The notes: generated by a model from the letters alone, not told the origin. Counted from the first letter of the stretch, positions 1 through 8,172 are shown. The stretch is 19,805 nt of DNA from Syntrophaceae bacterium UBA2188 (GCA_002327985.1 DCVM01000151.1:1-19805), one strand, 5' to 3'. Translations and numbers: made by a program.

Positions 1-13
1 TTATTTTACATAC

Positions 14-210
14 AATAGTGAACTACCCCGCAGCAAGCTGCGGGGCATCAAATTCTCTAAAAAACTTTCCTCCCCCTTGATGGGGGAGGATTAAGGTGGG
101 GGTGATGATAAGATCATTTCCCCCTCACCCTAACCCTCTCCCCCCAGGGGAGAGGGAGGCCATTCATCCCCCCAGCAGAGCTGAGGGGTATTCTGGCATA
201 TTTTTATAAA
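14..210. mobile_element. 197-bp palindromic MITE-like element, copy 1
   Basis: This 197-bp stretch recurs at 17123-17319 with no difference that I can see by eye. It is built of four short hairpins: 9-bp arms CCCCGCAGC/GCTGCGGGG near 27-46, arms TCCTCCCCC/GGGGGAGGA near 70-91, arms CCCTCTCCCC/GGGGAGAGGG near 134-156, and a mismatched one near 168-187. The two halves are also rough inverted copies of each other around a centre containing ATGAT-AAG-ATCAT near 105-117, so the whole element could fold as one cruciform. It encodes nothing. It starts 20 bp beyond the hemG stop, so its hairpins may end haem-operon transcripts. The structure fits a non-autonomous palindromic (MITE or REP-like) element. 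The family name is not known to me. Confidence 0.8.
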
Positions 211-230
211 AATGGTATGTGTCCCTATTT

Positions 231-1733
231 TTAATAGTAGCGCTTTTCTTCAATGTGATCCTCTGGGAGGTCGATCCCCCATTCAGAAAGAATCTTCGAG
301 ACCGCCCGTTCACCGCTTTCAATGCAATTGGGAATGCCAACTCCTCTGTAGCTGCCACCGGCGAGTGCGAGGCCGGGAATCTGGGCACTCCGATTCTCGA
401 TGAGTACGATACGATCCAGATGCCCGAGCGTGTACTGCGGCATGCCGAGGACCCATCGAAAAACTCGAGAGAAAAGCGGCTTTGCAAACGGATTAAGACC
501 CAGTATCTCATGGAATTCGGTAAGCACGATCTGAACAAGCTCTTGATCCGAACGCTTTAAGATCTCCTGATTGTGCGGACCTCCGACAAAGCCGCGCAGA
601 AGCACTTTGCCCTTGGGTGCACGGCCTGGCCATTTGGTAGAGGAATAGGTAGCTGCCATCAGAGCCCGATTCTCTACAAGCGGACACAGGACTCCGAATG
701 CATTCAGATCGAAACCGACCTCGTTCTCATGGAAGGCGATTGATATCGTCGCCGAAGATGAGGCCGGTATGGCAGCCAGCGCGTCTGCAATGTCCCTGTC
801 AATGGGACGGAGGAGCGGTTCAGCCGTCCATGATTCGGTGGCCACAATGACTGCGTCCCCGTCAACGGAAGAACCATCAGAGAGTAAGGTATGCCATCCA
901 CCTTTGGGCCTATGCTGGAGTGAGGTAACAGAAACTCCCGTTCGCATGCACGCGCGACCTGCAGCGTCGGCCATGCTGTCCGTGAGTTGCTGCATGCCAT
1001 TGGCAAAGGAAGTGAAGAAGGTCCGAGGCTTCTCGCCGGGTTTGGTTGGGTATTTTCGCCGCATCTCCTCAACCTTACGACGGATTGCAATAAATGCCTT
1101 CAACAATGATCCATAATTTTGTTCCATTTCAAGAAGGCGTGGAAAGGTTGCAGCAAGGGACATCTGTTTTGGATCGGAGGCATGGACACCGCCAACGAGC
1201 GGTTCGGCAAGGCGATCGAGGCACTCGCGCCCCATGCGGCGGACTACAAAACTTTCAAGTGTTTCATCGTTGAACTCACCCGGTGCAACCTTTTTCGGTG
1301 GGATGAAAAGGTCCCTGCCCATCCGGATCTTGCCGGACCATGAGAAGAGGCCGGTTGTGGCAAAGGGCAAGAACTTCGTGGGCGCAAACATCATGACCCC
1401 ATCGGGCATCTGATGAAGTTTGCCACAGGACAGGATCCACGTGCGCTTCCGGGAGTCGTCGGTCGGTAATTCGTCATCGAAGATCCCCGTCAGTTTTGCA
1501 ATACGGTGACAGGCCGGCTTCTCCGTCAGGAAACAATCCGGACCGCCATCCACAATGAATCTGCCCTTCTCTGAGGGATCCGGTACGAACTCCGTTTGGA
1601 TCTTGCCACCGAGGCGCGGATCTTTCTCAAGCAGAATAAATTCCACATCATGTCCCTCTAAGGCAGCCCGGGTGACTTTGTAGGCTGCGCCAAGGCCTGC
1701 AACACCGCCGCCAATGATGATGATCCGTTTCAT
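231..1733 (-). CDS. hemG: Oxygen-dependent porphyrinogen oxidase, HemG/HemY type
   Basis: This 500-residue flavoprotein oxidises protoporphyrinogen IX (or coproporphyrinogen III in some lineages) by six electrons with O2. The N-terminus carries the Rossmann FAD-binding glycine motif GGGVAGLG at residues 8-15. A PPO-type stretch around LVGGVHASDP lies mid-protein. The C-terminal FAD-contact motif includes GGSYRGVGIPNCIESG. Its length matches the family (about 450-500). The start ATG has a GAGG Shine-Dalgarno 7 bases upstream. It is the last gene of hemE-hemH-hemG on this strand, 62 bp after hemH. One sampled 60-base line is 53% GC against 48% in hemH, so base composition rises slightly here. 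Whether the substrate is proto- or coproporphyrinogen cannot be read from the sequence. B. subtilis calls the equivalent gene hemY. Confidence 0.93.
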   Translation of the reverse strand: MKRIIIIGGGVAGLGAAYKVTRAALEGHDVEFILLEKDPRLGGKIQTEFVPDPSEKGRFIVDGGPDCFLTEKPACHRIAKLTGIFDDELPTDDSRKRTWILSCGKLHQMPDGVMMFAPTKFLPFATTGLFSWSGKIRMGRDLFIPPKKVAPGEFNDETLESFVVRRMGRECLDRLAEPLVGGVHASDPKQMSLAATFPRLLEMEQNYGSLLKAFIAIRRKVEEMRRKYPTKPGEKPRTFFTSFANGMQQLTDSMADAAGRACMRTGVSVTSLQHRPKGGWHTLLSDGSSVDGDAVIVATESWTAEPLLRPIDRDIADALAAIPASSSATISIAFHENEVGFDLNAFGVLCPLVENRALMAATYSSTKWPGRAPKGKVLLRGFVGGPHNQEILKRSDQELVQIVLTEFHEILGLNPFAKPLFSRVFRWVLGMPQYTLGHLDRIVLIENRSAQIPGLALAGGSYRGVGIPNCIESGERAVSKILSEWGIDLPEDHIEEKRYY

Positions 1734-1795
1734 ACTATTTCCTCAGAATTAAAAAGGGTCTCAGGGGCCAAGGGGTCTAAAGTTCAACTTTTTAA

Positions 1796-2722
1796 TTAGA
1801 ATCCTTGAACCCTTTTATTCATATGTTCCTCCACAATGTTTGCAAGGGCTTCAATAAATTTCTTAGAATCATTTAAAGAAGGGGTGCGTTTTAATACCAC
1901 CCCTAAGGATTCAGCTTTTTCTTGATAAAGAATATCAATATCATAAAGAATTTCAATATGGTCTGACACAAATCCAATAGGAATGATCAGAACCTCCCGG
2001 ATCTTCTCCCTGGAAAGTTCTTCTAAGACTGACTCCACATCCGGCCCAACCCATTCCTCAGGGCCTCCCCCTTTGCTTTGATAAGCCATGTGCCATGGAA
2101 AAGGTTCTATCTTTTCTAGGACCCCTTGAATGCTTACCTCAATCTCCTTGGTATAGGGATCTTTCTCGACCATCGATCTGGGAAGACTATGAGCCGTGAA
2201 AAGGAGATGAACCCTCTTTCTCTCTTCCGCATTGAACTTTTCCAACCCTTCTGAAATCCTCCCCTGGATGGCTTCAAGGTATAGAGGATGTAAATGCCAT
2301 CCCACAACAAAAGAGAGAGAAATTTCTTTGCCCAGATTTTTTTTCACCCGGTTCGTTTCTTCAATATAAGCACCCGTGCTGGCTCTGGATTGGAAGGGTG
2401 TCATGGGCAGGGCAATGATTTCAGTCATCCCATCTTGAAGAATCTCTTTTAACGTCTCCTCTATCAAGGGATGCCCGTAGCGCATGCCCACATAGGATTT
2501 AAACGAGTAACCCCTTTTCTTCAGTTCTTCTTCCAGTCTTCTGGCCTGCTCCTGTGTAATGTTCTGAAGGGGAGAAAACCCCCCGATCAACCGGTAACGC
2601 TCTTTCACCCTTTCAATCTGCTCGAAGGAAGGCTTTCTCCCCTGGAAAAGACGGGCCAGCAGAAACTCCACTTCATCGAGAGATCGAGGACCACCAAAGG
2701 CTAACAGGAGAAGAGCTTTCAT
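1796..2722 (-). CDS. hemH: Ferrochelatase
   Basis: Inserts ferrous iron into the porphyrin ring in the last or next-to-last step of haem synthesis. The 308-residue form starting MKALLLLAFGGP is chosen: the N-terminal LLLAFGGP is the family's typical opening, and a longer open frame reaching back to 2905 would overlap hemE by about 180 bases and adds no recognisable sequence. Diagnostic motifs are FTAHSLP with the catalytic-type His178, YQSKGGGPEEW near 214-224, and FVSDHIEILYDID at 251-263 with Glu257. There is no C-terminal extension with Fe-S cysteines. The start lies 4 bp after the hemE stop, so the two genes are very likely translationally coupled; the Shine-Dalgarno is only a weak GGG inside the hemE end. 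Confidence 0.95.
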   Translation of the reverse strand: MKALLLLAFGGPRSLDEVEFLLARLFQGRKPSFEQIERVKERYRLIGGFSPLQNITQEQARRLEEELKKRGYSFKSYVGMRYGHPLIEETLKEILQDGMTEIIALPMTPFQSRASTGAYIEETNRVKKNLGKEISLSFVVGWHLHPLYLEAIQGRISEGLEKFNAEERKRVHLLFTAHSLPRSMVEKDPYTKEIEVSIQGVLEKIEPFPWHMAYQSKGGGPEEWVGPDVESVLEELSREKIREVLIIPIGFVSDHIEILYDIDILYQEKAESLGVVLKRTPSLNDSKKFIEALANIVEEHMNKRVQGF

Positions 2723-2726
2723 GAAT

Positions 2727-3824
2727 TTACCCAAATGAAAAATCGTCAAAAGTTTGAGGGTTAGGAGGCCGGTTTGGTTTATGGGTACTCGAACTATACT
2801 CATGAACCATATCCACCAATGCGGCCACATGATCAACAGGGGTATTGGGAAGGATTCCATGGCCAAGATTGAAGATATGACCAGGTCGACCTTCGACAGA
2901 ATCAAGGATCCGCTTCACTTCCCTTTTTATTAACCTTATTGGACTGAATAAAATAACAGGATCAAGATTTCCCTGGATGGCGACATCATACCCAATGTGT
3001 TCCCAGGCCTCTCGAATAGGGATGCGCCAATCCACTCCGATCACATCTCCACCCGCACGCCTCATCAACTTCAGCAGGGTCGAAGAGGAAGTGGCAAAAT
3101 GAATCAAAGGAACTTTTTTATCTACTCCCTCAATCACCTTTTTAGAATAGGGGAGAACATACTCCTCATAATCGGGCGGGCTTAAACATCCCGCCCAGGA
3201 ATCGAACATCTGAAGCGCCTGGACCCCTGAGCGGATCTGAGCTTTTAAATATCGGATGAGCACCTCTGAAATTTTCTTCATCAAGATATCCCATGTGGGA
3301 CGGTCCTGGTACATCAGACTCTTGGTAAGGATATAATTTTTTGAATGACCTCCCTCTATAATGTAACTGGCAAGAGTGAAAGGTGCACCACAGAATCCGA
3401 TCAAAGGGATCTTTCCTCCTAATTCCTTTTTTACGATTTGAATCGCCCTCATCAGATAAGGGACGTCCTCTTCGGGTTCAATGTTCCTTAATTTCTCCAC
3501 CTCCGTCCTCTCCCGGAGAGGATGATGAAAAACAGGGCCTTCCCCTTTTGCAAACTCAAATTTCACTCCCATCGGTTCCAGTGGAATGAGGATATCTGAA
3601 AAAATGATGGCCGCATCGAGTTTAAACTTTTCGATTGGCTGAAGCGTTACCTGTGCTGCAAGTTCTGGATTTCTGCACATCTCCAGAAAAGAGTATCTCC
3701 TCCGAAGGACTCGGTACTCCTTCATATACCGACCCGCCTGCCGCATCAACCAGATGGGTGTATAGGGAGTTTCCTGCCTGCGGCACGCCCTGAGGAATGG
3801 GTATTGATATTCATTTATCTCCAT
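2727..3824 (-). CDS. hemE: Uroporphyrinogen decarboxylase
   Basis: Decarboxylates the four acetate side chains of uroporphyrinogen III to give coproporphyrinogen III in the cytosol. The 365-residue length is normal. The signature PIWLMRQAGRY is at residues 23-33, with the substrate-binding Arg28 and Arg32. The catalytic-type Asp77 lies in IIFSDI, followed by the second signature GFCGAPFTLASYIIEGG and a C-terminal NLGHGILPNTPV stretch. It is the first gene of the hemE-hemH-hemG run. The coproporphyrinogen-oxidation gene hemN or hemF is not in this window. The upstream 160-bp spacer to pepA holds an inverted repeat and probably the operon promoter, but no convincing -35/-10 pair was found. A GAGG lies upstream of the ATG at slightly long spacing. 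Confidence 0.97.
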   Translation of the reverse strand: MEINEYQYPFLRACRRQETPYTPIWLMRQAGRYMKEYRVLRRRYSFLEMCRNPELAAQVTLQPIEKFKLDAAIIFSDILIPLEPMGVKFEFAKGEGPVFHHPLRERTEVEKLRNIEPEEDVPYLMRAIQIVKKELGGKIPLIGFCGAPFTLASYIIEGGHSKNYILTKSLMYQDRPTWDILMKKISEVLIRYLKAQIRSGVQALQMFDSWAGCLSPPDYEEYVLPYSKKVIEGVDKKVPLIHFATSSSTLLKLMRRAGGDVIGVDWRIPIREAWEHIGYDVAIQGNLDPVILFSPIRLIKREVKRILDSVEGRPGHIFNLGHGILPNTPVDHVAALVDMVHEYSSSTHKPNRPPNPQTFDDFSFG

Positions 3825-3858
3825 ACAACTTCTGCCTCAATTCAATTCATATCATGCC

Positions 3859-3987
3859 TGAATCACCAATAACCATGCACCAATAATCAAATAATACCCG
3901 ATATCCAATTTTCAACATCCAAAACTTCGTCTGAATATTGGGTCTTGGAATTTATTTGGAGCTTGGAATTTGGTTATTGGAATTTCA
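3859..3987. repeat. Imperfect inverted repeat between pepA and hemE
   Basis: CCAATAACCA at 3866-3875 is matched by its exact reverse complement TGGTTATTGG at 3971-3980. The flanks also pair partly. Between them lie AT-rich, phrase-like repeats of the type TTGGAATTT/GGAGCTTGG. The arms are about 95 bp apart. It looks like a dispersed intergenic palindromic sequence rather than an operator. Confidence 0.6.
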
Positions 3988-5478
3988 CCTATTCCAATCT
4001 CTTAGCAATTGGATGAGTAATCTCACTCCAGCTCCCGTCCCGCCTCGTGGAATATAGGGCCTCTCCTTTTCAATGGAAGCCGGCCCGGCCATATCGAGAT
4101 GAACCCATGGAATTTTTTCTACGAATTTACTTAAGAAGATTCCTCCGATGATGGCGCCCGCAGCGCGAGTTCCCACATTCCTGAAATCAGCCACATCGCT
4201 TTTCAGATAGTCGAAATACTCATCCCAGAGTGGCAACCTCCAAACCTTTTCTCCTGTCTTAGAAGACGCCGCTTCAATCCGTTTCAAAAGGGACTCATCA
4301 TTTCCTAACAGTCCAATCACATAATCTCCCAATGCAACCACGCAGGCTCCGGTCAGGGTGGCTAGATCAATAATTGCCTTTGGTTGATATCGTAAACTAT
4401 AAGTCAGGGCATCTGAAAGAATAAGCCTTCCTTCTGCATCGGTGCTGATGACTTCTACCGTCTGCCCGGAAAGGGTCTTCAAGATGTCACCGGGCTTATA
4501 GGCCTTTCCACTTGGAAGATTCTCAGTGGCGGGCATGATTCCAACCAGATGGAAGGGAAAACCAAGTCTGGCCGCTGCTTGCATGGTGGCCAATACCGCT
4601 GCAGCTCCTGACATATCGTCTTTCATCCGCTCCATGTTCTCCGAAGGTTTGATGGAAATCCCACCGCTGTCGAAAGTAATTCCCTTGCCTACCAAAGCAA
4701 TCGGTCCCCACCCTTTCCCTTTATTATATTCCAAGACGATAAACTTGCCAGGTTCCTGACTTCCCTTGGCCACGGCAGTGAAGGCTCCCATGCCCATCGC
4801 CTCTGCCTGACTCACTTCGAAGACTTGGATCTCCATGCCATGATTTGTCGCAATCTGCCGAGCTTTTTCAGCCAGGACCGTAGGGGTCACTTGATTACTG
4901 GGCCCATTTACCAGATCCCTTGCCATGTAAACCGCTTCTGAAATAACTTTACCTGTCTTGAGACCCTGGGTGATGGATTGAATGTCCTCGTCATTCTTTG
5001 CAAGGAGAATCCCTTCTCCAATCTCCTTAATCTTATCCCGCTCAAGTGTCTTAAACTCATTAAACTGATAAATCCCGAGGAGGAGCCCGGTCACAAAGGA
5101 TTCAGTGAGGTCTTCTTCTGGATGTCCATCCAATTTCTTAATCGGAAAAATAAATTGTTTCATCCCTGAATTCCGAAGATACTGCCCGGCCTTTGAAGCC
5201 GCCCCACGCCATCTCTCCAAATCGAATTCCCCTTTTTTCCCTAAGCCGGTGAGGAGCACCCTTTTAGCAGGAAGGGCCTCCTGGGTGTAAAAGAGCCGGC
5301 ACTCGAATAACTCCCCCTTAAAATCTCCCTGTTTGATCAGCGTGGAGATAAATCCTCTCCACTCTAAATCCACATCCCGGATAGGACCTTCCAACTGCTC
5401 AGGAGACTCAAAAGAAAAGAGGAGAAGAAGCTCACAGGGAAACTTCTCCGGCCTACCTTTTTCAACTTTTATTTCCAT
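3985..5478 (-). CDS. pepA: Leucyl aminopeptidase, M17 family
   Basis: A two-metal cytosolic aminopeptidase that trims N-terminal residues from peptides. It is 497 residues, normal for the family. The N-terminal domain (about 1-165) is divergent, as is usual. The catalytic domain carries VGKGITFDSGG at 263-273 (Lys265, Asp270), Lys277, Asp288, and STDAEGRL at 345-352 (Asp347, Glu349, Arg351). The usual motif begins NTDAEGR, and here Asn is Ser. All expected metal ligands are present, so the enzyme should be active. The start ATG follows AGGGGG at 6-base spacing, a good ribosome site. It precedes hemE on the same strand with a 160-bp gap holding an inverted repeat, so it is probably a separate unit. 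In some bacteria PepA also binds DNA; nothing here tests that. Confidence 0.96.
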   Translation of the reverse strand: MEIKVEKGRPEKFPCELLLLFSFESPEQLEGPIRDVDLEWRGFISTLIKQGDFKGELFECRLFYTQEALPAKRVLLTGLGKKGEFDLERWRGAASKAGQYLRNSGMKQFIFPIKKLDGHPEEDLTESFVTGLLLGIYQFNEFKTLERDKIKEIGEGILLAKNDEDIQSITQGLKTGKVISEAVYMARDLVNGPSNQVTPTVLAEKARQIATNHGMEIQVFEVSQAEAMGMGAFTAVAKGSQEPGKFIVLEYNKGKGWGPIALVGKGITFDSGGISIKPSENMERMKDDMSGAAAVLATMQAAARLGFPFHLVGIMPATENLPSGKAYKPGDILKTLSGQTVEVISTDAEGRLILSDALTYSLRYQPKAIIDLATLTGACVVALGDYVIGLLGNDESLLKRIEAASSKTGEKVWRLPLWDEYFDYLKSDVADFRNVGTRAAGAIIGGIFLSKFVEKIPWVHLDMAGPASIEKERPYIPRGGTGAGVRLLIQLLRDWNR

Positions 5479-5520
5479 ATAATCCCCCTTGGTTCTTGAC
5501 TCCTAAATGTAAAAAATTCA

Positions 5521-5610
5521 TGGAAGAATGGAATGAGAGAACCTTGGGATATTGGTTTGAGAAAAAAATATTTCTGACTTTAAACATGATTCCAACATTC
5601 CATTGTTCCA
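5521..5610. repeat. Inverted repeat in the spacer between the nuclease gene and pepA
   Basis: TGGAAGAATGGAATG at 5521-5535 is matched by CATTCCATTGTTCCA at 5596-5610, which is its reverse complement with one mismatch in 15. The 60-bp interior is AT-rich and shows no gene. It resembles the other word-like palindromic spacers of this window (3859-3987 and 14036-14083) in style, not in exact sequence. Confidence 0.55.
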
Positions 5611-5630
5611 GAATGATCCTTAATCGGCGA

Positions 5631-6836
5631 CTATTCTCTTTCTTTTAACTTGGTGATGGTGATGGATCGGCTCTCCTCTATGGAACAAAATTCTTTCACT
5701 TTATTGACCAAAGAAGGGGGCCACCCTCTTCGACCGATGATTCTGGCGAGCATCCAGGGATTCAAATCAGAAACCTCCATCCACTTCCCTGCCTTCTTGA
5801 TCAATTCATCCAGCATTTTGCGACTGGGGTCGTTCTTTAAAGGATATTTTTCTCTCATCTCAATCTTAATCTTGGCCACATGATCGCTTCCAAAGACCGA
5901 TTCAATTTCCTCTATTTGAGCATAGGCATAAAGGGCTTTCTCAATCTTTGTCAATTCAGTGTCGACCTCCTCATTCAAAAGCCTCTTCCTCTCTTTCATT
6001 TCCACATATTGGTTGACCAAAGCCACCCCTTCTTCTTTCAAATACTCGTTGGGCGGGAGGTTTCCCACAGCAATGAGATGTTTCCTTTTTGGGCAAAATC
6101 CCTGGTAATCGCACCAATCGCAAAGAGGCCCCTCTTTAGGAAGAAATTGCCTGTCCGCTTCAATCCTCTGGATGAGTTCTAAAGTCTTCTGGCGAAGCTG
6201 CTCAAGCTGCTCAGGTGTCCTCGAAGAATGGATTTCCATGTCAAAGGTGAGGTAATGCCAGATCAGTCTGATCTCTTCGATACCCTGCCATTTCCCTCCA
6301 ACCCCCATCTGATAGAGAGCCAATTGGCGGTCTGACTCAACCTCTTCCTGAGAGGGGAGTCTGTTGGACGTTTTATAGTCGTGGATTTCGAGAATAGAAC
6401 TGTCCACCAGAGTCACCCGGTCAATAAAACCCCGAATCCAGTAACCTTTCTCCTCTTCCAAAGGGAAATAGACATACTCTTCGAGGCCCAGGGTCTTTCC
6501 CTGATCAAAGGGATAATAGCGGTTGTAATATTCTATGATGCATTTCTCTCCGAGGCGGCGATAGTCCTCGGCACTGCAATCCTTTCGTATAATTTGAATC
6601 AAATCATTCCAATTTTTTTCCCAAATCTGCTGGTAGAAGGCAAGGAGCTCTTCCAGAGTATTGAGTTTGGTCACCTTTAGGTCCCGGTAAAGCTTTTCCA
6701 GGGTATCATGAACCCTTGAACCCATGAACGCTTCAATGCTTTCTGTCTCCACCTCAATCTTATCAATATAAGCAAGTCGGTACTGATGGGGGCAGGTCTC
6801 ATAGGTGGAAAGTTGAGAGTGAGAATAAGTTGGCAT
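5631..6836 (-). CDS. RecB/Cas4-like PD-(D/E)XK nuclease with Fe-S cluster cysteines
   Basis: A stand-alone 401-residue protein of the RecB/AddB/Cas4 nuclease superfamily (PDDEXK_1 type). The core motifs are in order: His43 in GSRVHDTLEKL, Asp139 in GFIDRV, Asp153 and Lys155 in EIHDYKTS, and the QxxxY helix motif Q171-Y175 (QLALY). Four cysteines, C15 in TCPHQYR and C239, C242 and C248 in CDWCDYQGFC, are spaced as in the 4Fe-4S staple of Cas4 and AddB. There is no helicase domain, and no cas1 or cas2 nearby. About 150 residues after the last cysteine (lysine- and glutamate-rich) are not recognised. The ATG has a strong AAGGAG site 9 bases upstream. It is divergent from the uracil-DNA glycosylase gene, suggesting a DNA repair role. 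Exonuclease activity is inferred from family membership. Confidence 0.85.
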   Translation of the reverse strand: MPTYSHSQLSTYETCPHQYRLAYIDKIEVETESIEAFMGSRVHDTLEKLYRDLKVTKLNTLEELLAFYQQIWEKNWNDLIQIIRKDCSAEDYRRLGEKCIIEYYNRYYPFDQGKTLGLEEYVYFPLEEEKGYWIRGFIDRVTLVDSSILEIHDYKTSNRLPSQEEVESDRQLALYQMGVGGKWQGIEEIRLIWHYLTFDMEIHSSRTPEQLEQLRQKTLELIQRIEADRQFLPKEGPLCDWCDYQGFCPKRKHLIAVGNLPPNEYLKEEGVALVNQYVEMKERKRLLNEEVDTELTKIEKALYAYAQIEEIESVFGSDHVAKIKIEMREKYPLKNDPSRKMLDELIKKAGKWMEVSDLNPWMLARIIGRRGWPPSLVNKVKEFCSIEESRSITITKLKERE

Positions 6837-7120
6837 TATCTATCTCCTTCCCTGCCCTGAGCAAGGTCTAATTTTTCCCATATTCGATAGATCAATATTA
6901 TTTTATTTTTAACAAGAAAAAGAACATCTGTCAAAATAGAATACTTGAGAAGTTTTTGAAGAAATTGCTCTAAGACAAGAAGGTCGGGCAGGGATATCAG
7001 AAAAGCTTTATAACGGTACCTTAAATCCATTTTTCCATTGAAAAAAGGTCAGGGAATATGATTAGATAGATTTCAGGTTTGAATTTTTTGATTCAGAAGG
7101 GTTTGAGCGGGGCATGAAGG

Positions 7121-7828
7121 ATGAAATGGAAATTGGAATTAAAAAACTTACAGAATAGGGTTATCCATTGCAAGAAGTGCCCAAGGTTGGTTTCCTATCT
7201 GAAAGAGGTCTCCGAGCATAAACCGAGAAGGTACCGGGATTGGGACTACTGGTCAAAACCTCTCCCCAGTTTCGGAGATCTGGAGGCCCGGGTCTTGATC
7301 ATTGGATTGGCCCCCGCCGCCCAGGGCGGGAATCGAACCGGCCGAATGTTCACAGGAGATCGAAGTGGAGAGTGGTTATTTAACGCACTCTATCAATTTG
7401 GCTTCGCCAATCAACCCAACTCGCTTCGTAGGGATGATGGTTTTAAATTGGACGATGTTTATATCACTGCAACCACTCGGTGTGCACCCCCTAAGAATAA
7501 ACCTCTACCAATAGAAATAGAAAACTGCCGCCCTTATTTTTTAAAGGAACTCGATCTTTTAAAAAATGTCGAAGTTTTTCTCCCATTAGGTCAGATCGCT
7601 TTTACTCAAACCCTAAAATCTCTGAGATTAAAGGGATACGATGTCCCTCCTCTTTCTTTTGGCCATGGCAGGCTCTATACGATTTCAGAAAAGAAAGGAC
7701 TCCGACCTATTTCTTTGGTGACTACCTACCATCCCAGTCAGCAAAATACTCAAACCGGCAAACTCACAAGACCGATGTTTCATCAAGTTTTTGAAATGGT
7801 CCGTAAGAAATTAAAGGTTCGGAGTTAG
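7121..7828 (+). CDS. udgB: Uracil-DNA glycosylase, family 5 (UdgB type)
   Basis: Removes deaminated bases (uracil and often hypoxanthine) from DNA to start base-excision repair. It is 235 residues. Motif A reads GLAPAAQGGNRTGRMFTGD at 62-80, which is the family 5 form lacking the usual catalytic Asp/Asn, as in thermophile and mycobacterial UdgB. The second active-site loop is YHPSQQNTQTG with His204. Four cysteines, C17, C20, C121 and C136, fit the family's 4Fe-4S cluster. The gene is divergent from the Fe-S nuclease across about 284 bp and is followed 62 bp later by the Smr gene. The ATG at 7121 is preceded directly by GAAGG with almost no spacing; a better ribosome site may be GCGGGG further up. 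Another ATG at 7113 is out of frame. Confidence 0.92.
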   Translation: MKWKLELKNLQNRVIHCKKCPRLVSYLKEVSEHKPRRYRDWDYWSKPLPSFGDLEARVLIIGLAPAAQGGNRTGRMFTGDRSGEWLFNALYQFGFANQPNSLRRDDGFKLDDVYITATTRCAPPKNKPLPIEIENCRPYFLKELDLLKNVEVFLPLGQIAFTQTLKSLRLKGYDVPPLSFGHGRLYTISEKKGLRPISLVTTYHPSQQNTQTGKLTRPMFHQVFEMVRKKLKVRS

Positions 7829-7866
7829 GAATTAGGAGTGATGAATTATGAATTATAAATTAAAAG
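7829..7866. repeat. Phrase-like AT-rich spacer between udgB and the Smr gene
   Basis: The spacer after udgB is made of near-repeating words such as TTAGGAATTAGGAG and GAATTATGAATTAT. It is not coding. It resembles other low-complexity intergenic spacers in the window. No terminator hairpin is evident here. Confidence 0.4.
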
Positions 7867-7890
7867 ACTTTTTACTTTGAGCTTAAGTCT

Positions 7891-8172
7891 ATGATTGTTC
7901 GAATCCCCATTGAAGATTGGATTGATCTTCACACATTTCCCCCCAGGGAGATTCCATCTCTATTAGAAGAGTATCTTCTTGAATGCCAGAAGAAGGGGCT
8001 CAGAGAGGTTCGAATCATCCATGGGAAAGGAAAAGGAATTCAAATGAATATCGTCCATTCCTTTCTAAAAAAAAGTCCCCTCGTCGACTCTTTCAAAATA
8101 GCACCACCAGAGACAGGTTCATGGGGAGCTACCATCGTCTCTCTCATGAAAACCGAAAGAAAGATCGATTAA
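7891..8172 (+). CDS. Stand-alone Smr-domain protein
   Basis: A 93-residue protein that is essentially a single Smr (small MutS-related) domain. Residues 11-14 are IDLH, the first signature, here followed by TFPPRE instead of the usual Gly. IIHGKGKG at 42-49 is the second signature, and GSWGATIVSL at 76-85 matches the C-terminal GGxGAT strand. Smr domains of MutS2 and of free proteins are nucleases acting on DNA or RNA and also occur in ribosome-rescue factors, so the substrate is open. It lies 62 bp after udgB on the same strand and may be co-transcribed. The ribosome site is weak (TTGAG about 10 bases upstream). It converges on the YtxH-like gene with a 35-bp gap that includes a run of C residues. 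Confidence 0.88.
   Translation: MIVRIPIEDWIDLHTFPPREIPSLLEEYLLECQKKGLREVRIIHGKGKGIQMNIVHSFLKKSPLVDSFKIAPPETGSWGATIVSLMKTERKID

Noticed and set aside
60..190. CRISPR-like or tandem repeat structure in the C/T-rich segment
   Set aside because: The repeats are inverted, not regularly spaced direct repeats with spacers; it is a palindromic element.
2723..2905. Longer N-terminal form of ferrochelatase
   Set aside because: It overlaps the end of hemE, adds hydrophobic residues foreign to the family, and the family's typical start MKALLLLAFGGP lies at 2722.
6836..7030. Open frame of 64 codons ending with a TAATG overlap at the nuclease start
   Set aside because: No ribosome site, no family resemblance, AT-rich biased composition; probably the leader of the nuclease gene.
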